Under the pieces are notes generated by a model that saw only the letters and a list, made by a program, of their open reading frames with translations, was not told where the DNA came from and searched no databases. From Macrocystis pyrifera (lineage: Eukaryota; Sar; Phaeophyceae; Laminariales; Laminariaceae), in NCBI GenBank assembly GCA_031763025.1, contig JASSKH010000007.1, positions 9,191,930 through 9,255,929 of the forward strand: a stretch of DNA of 64,000 nucleotides, given 5' to 3'. The number at the start of each line of letters is the position of its first letter. The first letter of the stretch is position 1. The translations under genes were made by a program, and so were the position numbers. Shown here in pieces: positions 57,320 through 64,000 of the stretch.

Positions 57320-57320
<1 letters not shown>
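56255..57320 (-). repeat. 140-bp tandem monomer array upstream of the Gag-like ORF
   Basis: Eight monomers start at about 56258, 56397, 56530, 56670, 56810, 56949, 57089 and 57229, with a period of 139-141 in the central part. Each contains GTGAGGGACGGGTCACCGGC, CCTGCACCGGCACTTAGTCC and CGCTATTAATATGAACAGTG. The central monomers differ at very few positions while the outer ones are more diverged. Relative to the Gag-like ORF the array is upstream, where some retroelements carry promoter monomers. Confidence 0.9.
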
Positions 57321-57357
<37 letters not shown>

Positions 57358-57965
57358 CCACCGTTGTTGATACGGACAGTGGCACATAGTGTCTCACTAC
57401 TAGTATGGTCTACTCGTAGTAAGGTCCTGCGCGTCTTGACGCGTACGATAACGTCGATAGCGCTTAGTGCACCGGCACAGCGTTGTTGATATGACCAGTA
57501 GAACGTACTAGTATGGTCTGTTCGTGGTGAGTTCCCGCACATCGTGACGCCCTGTGTCTCGCGAGTTGTATTCTCAGTGACAACCGGCCCCAAGTCCCCC
57601 CGCCATCGACCGCCTTGTATTAGAAGTGCACTGGCACATGCGAGTATGGTATATATCGTTATGCATAGTATGATATATCGCTTCTAGGTGCGCCGGCACC
57701 GCGTCGTTGGAGCTTACAGCAGTGCCTACAGCAGTCCACGTGTGTCGCTATGTGTATGGCATGTATCGTTAGTGGCCCGGCCACAATTCCTTAGCCATCG
57801 ACCCTGTAGTTGGGGCATACAGCAGAACAAGTATGTCTCGCGATTTGTATTGTACGTATCGTTAGTGGCGCCGGCCACAATTCCTTGGCCATCGATCCTG
57901 TATATAGTTGGAGCATACAGCAGTACATATGTGTCTCGCAACGTGTATGACACAGCATTGTGGTA
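57321..57965 (-). repeat. T34 tract and degenerate monomers
   Basis: A 34-base T run (57322-57355) follows the last good monomer. Beyond it, diverged monomer pieces recur (GTATCGTTAGTGG, GCGCCGGCCACAATTCC, GGAGCATACAGCAGTACA). This looks like the eroded edge of the tandem array. Confidence 0.65.
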
Positions 57966-58225
57966 CGTACAACAGTCCGTTGTGGCTCGCGATGTATACC
58001 GGTGTATGCGAGAATGTGTCTTCCTGGGTACGGGGTCTGCGAGAAAGGCAAAGGAACCAACCTGGCCTATACTCGTACACCACATATGCCCTCCGCTCCG
58101 GTGTCAACGGTGTTCCCATATTAATGCCCAGTACTCTAGGTCCGGGTATGTCTTTCTTTCCTAGGTATACCGCAGTATAGCCTTTCGTATAGCGTATTCG
58201 CGGGTTGGGAAAGGACGTGAGCTGC

Positions 58226-58289
58226 CTTCTACCCGTGCCAGCTATAATAACTTCGTGCTTCTACCCGTGCCAGCTATAATAACTTCGTG
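58226..58289 (+). repeat. 32-bp tandem duplication
   Basis: Two exact copies of CTTCTACCCGTGCCAGCTAT plus AATAACTTCGTG. Confidence 0.9.
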
Positions 58290-58559
58290 CATGTACGACG
58301 ACCACAACACGTGGGAATCACGGCTGGCCGCCCCGAGCGAGCGAGTTAACGATGCTTGCTTGCGGGCGTGTATCATTGTGTACCGGAGTCGACCGCCCCA
58401 CGCCCCATTGTGATCGAGTTCGGGGTCTAGACCCGCGAACGCCCGGGACCCCCGCTCGTTCGCCACATACCGGGAAAGCGCTCGTTGCCCCTGCTCTTCC
58501 TCCTCCCGCTGCATGCTGTAGCCCGCCGACCTCCGCAGTTGCTGCTAGAAACCACAACA

Positions 58560-58790
58560 GTAGACCTAGCCTCTAGGCCTATCAAGCGGCAGCGAGCAGT
58601 GCCGTGCTCTGCTTGTGCACCTATCACGAGAAGCTAGGCGGGGGCGCGGGACGAGTGTGGCCGTTCTTCTCTTCTCTCTGCCTCTGGGCAACTTCAGCTA
58701 TTAGTTTCCGTCGGTAGAGCCCATGACTATAAATGATTAAATTCGTCGGTTGTGAACAAAACATGCATCTCTCGTGAAAGTAGAGATACT
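58560..58790. repeat. Duplicated segment R5, copy 1
   Basis: CCTATCAAGCGGCAGC, GTCTGCTTGTGCACCT-like sequence, and GTCGGTAGAGCCCATGACTA match, with divergence, 59590-59810 (CCCATCAACCGGCAGC; GTCGGTAGAGTCCAAGACTA). No gene is recognised. Confidence 0.5.
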
Positions 58791-59589
58791 CCGCTTCATA
58801 CATGACGTGACAAACATGCCTGTCATGATACTGTATATGCGCCATCCGCGAGAGACATTCAGCATCCAAGCGCGATGCACTTTTGCCTCCTGGGGAAAAC
58901 GTACCATGCGATACCAGTCGGCAGAAGCACCAGTGCCTGTCTCAGACTCACTGGGTGGCCGGAAGCCGCCCCTTGCACGACGTAGGCTTAAAAAAACACC
59001 CTAAACGTCGAGCTCTGTATGTAGCAAACCCCACAAGGTGTTGACAATCTCTATATTCGGTACGCCTAACGGTGTACTACATTGTTCAATGTCTCCACAA
59101 GGATACTTTTACGCAGACTACCTGTGTGTCGATGGCTGAAGTCCAGGTTAGTCTCCTTTTGTGGATACAACCAACTCAACCGAGCTCAGCCAGGTCCAGA
59201 ATTGATACCTATCTGAAATAAGATGCCTAAATTCACTCGTATACAACACGTATACACTAGGCACTACATCTATTTTCTAGCCTGCCTTGTACGTAGGTGT
59301 ACGTACAGGCTGTACCGTTTACAATGGTCTTGACAAAACAAAACACGAATGCGAGGCGCGCCTCTTTCCGCTCGCTTCAGACGAGAGACTTGTCGAAGTC
59401 GTTCTCCCTCATCGCGGCCAGCAGCTCGTGGTTCGTCTCTCACGAAATACCTCTGGGTGAAGGTGGCGGAGACATGGTTGCTCTCGTTCACAGATATATC
59501 ATTCCACCAATTCCCTGATGGCACGGCTTTTCTTCCTTGAACGGTGCTGGGAGCGAAAGCGGTGAAGTTGAGCACAACCACAACTGGAA

Positions 59590-59810
59590 ACCTAGTCTAG
59601 GCCCATCAACCGGCAGCAGGCGGCAGTGTCGTTCTGTCTGCTCGTGTGCCTCTATTCTGGACGCGCAGATATGCACATCAAGCGCTCGAGAAAGACCCCT
59701 ACTTTCCGTTCTCCTTGCCTTCCTACCAGGATAAAACCTTTGCGTCGGTAGAGTCCAAGACTATCAAACAGTTAATTCGAATGGTCGGTAACATAACACT
59801 CATTTCTTCT
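59590..59810. repeat. Duplicated segment R5, copy 2
   Basis: Same orientation as 58560-58790 and ~1 kb away. The + frame here is open (DPYFPFSLPSYQDKTF, then SVESKTIKQLIRMVGN), whereas copy 1 is not, so coding is doubtful. Confidence 0.5.
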
Positions 59811-59864
59811 TTCTGTATGGTTGACGTCGTAGAAATCTTATTGGTAAACTATTAACAGGCAAGA

Positions 59865-60000
59865 GAACCTATTGTGGCCAGCAATGGCTATCGATAGATA
59901 GATTTCTAATCTATTGTGGCCGGCAATTGCTATCGATGGACACCGTTGAGAATCGATTGTGGTGGGCAATGTCTATCGATGGACACCATCACCCTCCTAT
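59865..60000. repeat. Palindromic ATCGAT minisatellite, cluster 5
   Basis: Three units, e.g. CTATTGTGGCCGGCAATTGC followed by TATCGATGGACACC. Confidence 0.75.
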
Positions 60001-60364
60001 TTCCACACCTGCAATGCACTCTGATTTACTAAGCAACGCATTTTTTTGTGCCGCAGCAATGTCATATTTTCATCTTGTGGTCACCACCAGTATAGAATGA
60101 GTGCATGGTGTATCGTGATGAGCAGCAATGTCGGTGCATGGCATAGCGTGAAGGAGGGCTGCAACGTTGTGTGTCTCAACAAGGCAGTGGGCATCATCGG
60201 GGTTCAGTGTGTTGCATTGTCGGCTGTGTTGTTGTGGCTAGTACTCTGTGTTATTAATAATGATTCCTAATCGGTTACACTCTGTACGTATATTGTAGAT
60301 GAGGTAAGACGCGCATATACCCTGGACGATAGAAGGAAATAGAATATTCCCGCTACAGTAGCCC

Positions 60365-60985
60365 CTAAAAAGTGCGTGTCGATGGATATTTGTTAACGGC
60401 AATAGACTGGCAACGCTGGCTAACGATAGACATTGAACCTACAATATAGACTGGCAACGCTGGCTAACGATAGACATTGTGAACCACAACAGACTGGCAG
60501 CACTGTCTATCGATAGATGTTGTCAACGACAGTGGACTGGCAACGCTGTCTATTGATAGATGTTGTCAGGCAACAGTGTATTTTCGGCAATATAGACAAT
60601 ATGCCTTTGCCCCAACAATGGAGTTACAAGGTTGTCCATAGATGCCCATTGTCCTGAACAATAGATGTTGGGGAAGCACCCGTGATAGATATTGTTTGAA
60701 CAATAGACTAAAAACGTTTGCCTATCGATGGCTATTGCCCCCAACAATATGCACGCAGTTGTATCCATCAATAGCCATCGTCACCCACAATAGACTGATG
60801 TTGGGCGTGTTTTCGCGATAGACTATTGCCTAAACCTATTATATACTGGGGAATGATGCATATCTATGGCCATTCTTGACGACCGCCGAAGCTTCTATTA
60901 CCGCCAACAATATGTACGCGATTGTGTCCAACAATAGGTATCGCCACCCACAATAGATTGTTGGCCGGGCTCCGAAAAATATTCA
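60365..60985. repeat. Palindromic ATCGAT minisatellite, cluster 6
   Basis: About ten variable units. Four at 60400-60570 share AGACTGGCAACGCTG with a CTATCGATAGATGTTGT or AACGATAGACATTG element; later units carry CATCAATAGCCATCG. Confidence 0.75.
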
Positions 60986-61375
60986 TCTGGCTTACTTCAT
61001 TTCAGTATGGAACAAAACCCTCGAGTTCAGAAACGGAAAGCTGACAACTTTCCTGTCAAGGTGGTTTTAGTTTTAGTATCCAGAGTCGTTTTGAAAATGC
61101 AGTTAATATAAGACAACGTAAGGGTAATAAACTGAAATTACTTCCGAACAATAACAAAATCAGAAATAAAGATGACCAGCATCCAAAAAAATAACTCTTA
61201 CTCACTTGGTTTCAGTATGGGACAAAACAAACTCGAGATGAGAAACGGAAAGCTTAGAATTTTCAGCTTAAGTTGGTTTTACGAGTCTAATGATCCAAGT
61301 TTTATTTCAAGTGTAGTTAACAGACTGTAGGACAAAGTAAGGATATTTAATCGAATCAATTTCCGAAACTACCAA
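60986..61375 (+). repeat. Diverged ~200-bp tandem duplication
   Basis: 60990-61150 and 61200-61370 share TTTCAGTATGGGACAAAAC, AGAAACGGAAAGCT, AAGGTGGTTTTA-like sequence, GTAGTTAA and ATTTCCGAAAC in the same order, with ~75% similarity by eye. No coding frame. Confidence 0.6.
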
Positions 61376-61654
61376 CGCTCACGAGTTGATGACAATTACC
61401 AATATCTTGGTGCGCGAGGTTCTATTGATAGCGACATATATATATATAATTTCTTCAAATGAGTGCAAATGAGTGTGAGAGCATATGGTCTCCACAACAT
61501 GATGACGTCGGTTCACATTACCACATGCTTACAGAACATGACATACTTGGTGCATATTTGGCAACTTGTTGCGTTCCGAAAGATAAAATATCATTCTCAT
61601 CGGAAAGGCAATTCTCATTTACTGTAGGAAAATCGGGTATGCGATTGTGTACTA

Positions 61655-62010
61655 AAGTAACCATCGCCATCCACAATATGAATTATTGGACGTGCTTCCA
61701 AAATAATACTATTGCCTCGCGTATATCGTGGGATGAGTGCAAAATATCCTCGAGATGGATATCGATGGATATCTTGTACAATCTATTGTGGCTGGCCACC
61801 AACGGCCGTCGATCGACATCTCGCACATTCTATTGTGGCCTGTACTGGCCATCGATGGACGAAGTTCACCATCTATTGTGGTCGACAATGTCTATCGATC
61901 GACAATATCACCAGTCTGTTGCCACCGACAATATCGATAAATACCTTCCACAATCTATTGTCGCAGACAATATACATCGATATATCCCCCCCCTCGTCTA
62001 CTGTCGAGGC
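61655..62010. repeat. Palindromic ATCGAT minisatellite, cluster 7
   Basis: Units of 50-60 bp such as CTATTGTGGTCGACAATGTC followed by TATCGATCGACAATATCACC. They resemble cluster 1. Confidence 0.75.
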
Positions 62011-62261
62011 AATAGGCTATTGCTGTCTCCGTTGGCCAGAGTGTGATAGGCACCGAATATATTTTGCGTACCAAACTTATCTAGAAGCAAATTTTCCCTC
62101 GGTGTGTTGCCGTATCACTGTAGGTATTTCCTGCATTTCCCACCCGTGTTTATTTGAAGGCTTCGCATTAATGCCAACTCATCATCGGGGGGAATCAACT
62201 CCTCGCCACGCGCTGCCGGTCTGAGGATCAAGAACCTTTGAGTATTTTTCACACATAGAAA

Positions 62262-62338
62262 AGTAGACAAGCTCGGGCTCGAACCCACGCATGTCATATT
62301 CAAAAGCGAACAATCAACCCACCACACAGCCAGCACTG
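62262..62338 (-). other. tRNA-like relic or SINE head
   Basis: On the minus strand GGCTGTGTGGTGGGTTGA resembles an A box, and GCGTGGGTTCGAGCCCGAG contains a perfect B-box core (GGTTCGANNCC) at proper spacing. The T-stem and acceptor stem do not pair well, so it is not a functional tRNA. It could be the head of another SINE family. Confidence 0.4.
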
Positions 62339-62811
62339 AATGTCGCCACTCGTTGTGTGCATGCATGTGACATGCAGCAATCATTAAATAGCCACTTTAC
62401 CGAATGCCATCCATGTGCCTATTTTCGTAGGACCGCAAATATCCCAAGTTCCAAATTGAATATTCCTCCATACCAGGGTACAACAGCAGCAATGAACGCA
62501 TCCCACGGCAACGTGCAACAAAACGAGTTTTCACACTGATTGATATGAGATGCTACGTGATTTTAGTGGCGTCTAGTAGGCTCCCCTCTCATAATCGGTG
62601 TACGCAGCATGCACACTACATACTGCCCAAAACCATGTTCACGCTTTAAAATATCCACTCACCCCTTTTGTTAGCACACCATGCTAGCGGCTTGACATAT
62701 CGTTGATTTGACCCTGAAGCGTGAACAGTTATCATCAGGTGGAGCGAAGGAGAGTGACAAGAGGCTTGAAGGGTGATCCACAAAATTCAGCGGTATGCTG
62801 CATGCCTTTAC

Positions 62812-63012
62812 GTAGAGTCCCTCGTCAACACCAGCTGGTGGACAGAGTACTCACAGAAATCTCGCCGAAGACATCCAGCCAAATCAAGTTCCACATAAAA
62901 CGACGCACTGAATCGGGACACAGACATTTCATGTACAAATCCCGACACCCCAATACCCCGCCACCAAACATCCCATTCCTCATGGAACTCCACGAGCTGC
63001 ATCGCGTCTTCC
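62812..63012 (+). repeat. Dispersed repeat R4, copy 2
   Basis: Matches 50622-50822. A frame is open through copy 2 but not copy 1. Confidence 0.75.
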
Positions 63013-64000
63013 TTATCTTGCTACAAGCACCAACCAACATCGAACCCACCCGAAGGATGCCGCCGCGATGTTTGCAGCCTTTACTTCAGGGGATGAACCT
63101 TTCCGCTCCTTAACGGTGCTAAAGCTGGAGGCGTTGTGATTCTTGGGAGTGTGCTGTTTAACAGGACATAGAATGGTCGGGCTCTGTCAATAATCTTGCA
63201 AGACGCACCTCCAGACAACGTCACGAGTAACGAGCGTGTGACGGGAAATGCTTCACCAACACGCAGACGACACTCGGTGTCCGGTAACCTTTTGCTAATG
63301 GCATTGTCCCTAAAAACGCGCGCCGTGGCCAAAGCCACCGCAGTCTCGAAATTCTATCAACCGCTCGGGCGTTTCTGTGTTTTTCGTGGTGTGTTCGGTT
63401 CAGGTTTTTCTCGTACTTTCCGGCCAGCTCGTCCGCTCCAGCCGTCTTGGGCGATATGCTGGCGAGCATGTTCAACGTCATTGGCTTCTCGTGGGATTCA
63501 TGCCCGGCATCGACAGAGTTAGAGATCGTGGTCCTCGGTGAGTTGTTGTGAGCAGTGCTCGAAGGAGATCGAAACCAATCCTCTTCGAAGAGGCATGGCT
63601 TTAACGCACTTGCCACGCGCTCCTTGTAGTCGATCCTGATTTGTTTCCCCCACGTAAATGCTCTCAAACGAGATCGAACCCTTAACGGCCGCCGCTTCCG
63701 GTCGGTGCCATACTCGCACAAACTGCCGTCACACGCTTCCCGTGCTGCGCATGTGGTCGTCATTTTCGTTTTCGTCATGTTTGCGCTTGCACATACCGGC
63801 ACCGTAGACCAGCTCGCTCGGGCTGTAGGTTTACCGGACGTGTTCTTGTCGAGCGGGGAGGGAGGAGGAGTCATGCAAGGGTCTGCATGCGAAGCCACCC
63901 TTGTTGGAGTGTTGTCGGCGAGGACGCGGGCTCTCACGCATATGCGGCGACTGAATCCAGGGATCGGCGACCATGAGCTGATGGCGAAGATGACTCTTTA
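63013..64000. other. Right edge, no supported gene
   Basis: A 238-codon minus-strand frame (63937-63221) is the longest here but has no recognisable domain, and overlapping frames compete. It could be part of a gene running off the window. Confidence 0.35.

Noticed and set aside
22045..62010. CRISPR-like interpretation of the ATCGAT clusters
   Set aside because: Units are imperfect, spacers are not unique sequences of constant length, there are no cas genes, and the genome is eukaryotic.
63221..63937. 238-codon minus-strand ORF
   Set aside because: Biased composition, no domain and no splice support. It is noted as the right-edge interval only.

Overview
The window is eukaryotic. Coding segments are split by short GT-AG introns, there is no operon structure, and most of the DNA consists of transposable elements, their relics and minisatellites. 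The intron-rich transposase genes, CAGCAGTAG-like intronic sequence and moderate GC content suggest an alga, perhaps a stramenopile such as a brown alga. That placement is inference; nothing here proves it.

Layout. 0.3-12.9 kb: a 10-exon gene, apparently intact, for an RNase H-fold (DDE) transposase with cysteine clusters at its N-terminus (762-7133). It is followed by a small repeat-containing ORF (8945-9577) and a truncated, internally deleted Copia reverse transcriptase/RNase H fragment (11.0-11.7 kb). Two direct copies of a ~285-300 bp repeat lie at 305-588 and 12520-12817. 13-20 kb: tRNA-derived SINEs, short TIR elements, and a complete 2,047-bp non-autonomous hAT-type element (17662-19708) with a perfect 8-bp target duplication and dense subterminal CCGTCCCG arrays. 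22.6-32.2 kb: a decayed hAT transposase gene (BED finger, catalytic-core pieces, hATC dimerization domain) broken by stops and frameshifts and expanded by SINEs, minisatellites and a 204-bp tandem duplication. 33-41 kb: almost no coding signal; a palindromic ATCGAT minisatellite and a LINE C-terminal fragment.

41.5-50.5 kb: the first two exons of a host-type group II pyridoxal-phosphate decarboxylase (aromatic-L-amino-acid/tyrosine decarboxylase family). They join in phase across an 8.7-kb intron. That intron holds a nested stack: a two-copy inverted repeat, a TIR element carrying a SINE, a second 2.5-kb hAT-type element, a telomere-like tract within a CCATGG/CCGTGG array, and a LINE endonuclease relic. 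The third decarboxylase exon was not found before the window ends. 53.5-58 kb: a minus-strand Gag-like ORF with a CCCH zinc finger, a 65-base G run, and eight 140-bp tandem monomers upstream of the ORF. 58-64 kb: minisatellites, duplicated segments and a tRNA-like relic.

The elements most likely to repay study are the apparently intact DDE transposase gene, the hAT-type family with its subterminal arrays, the SINE family (seven clear copies plus one diverged), and the Gag-like element with upstream monomers.
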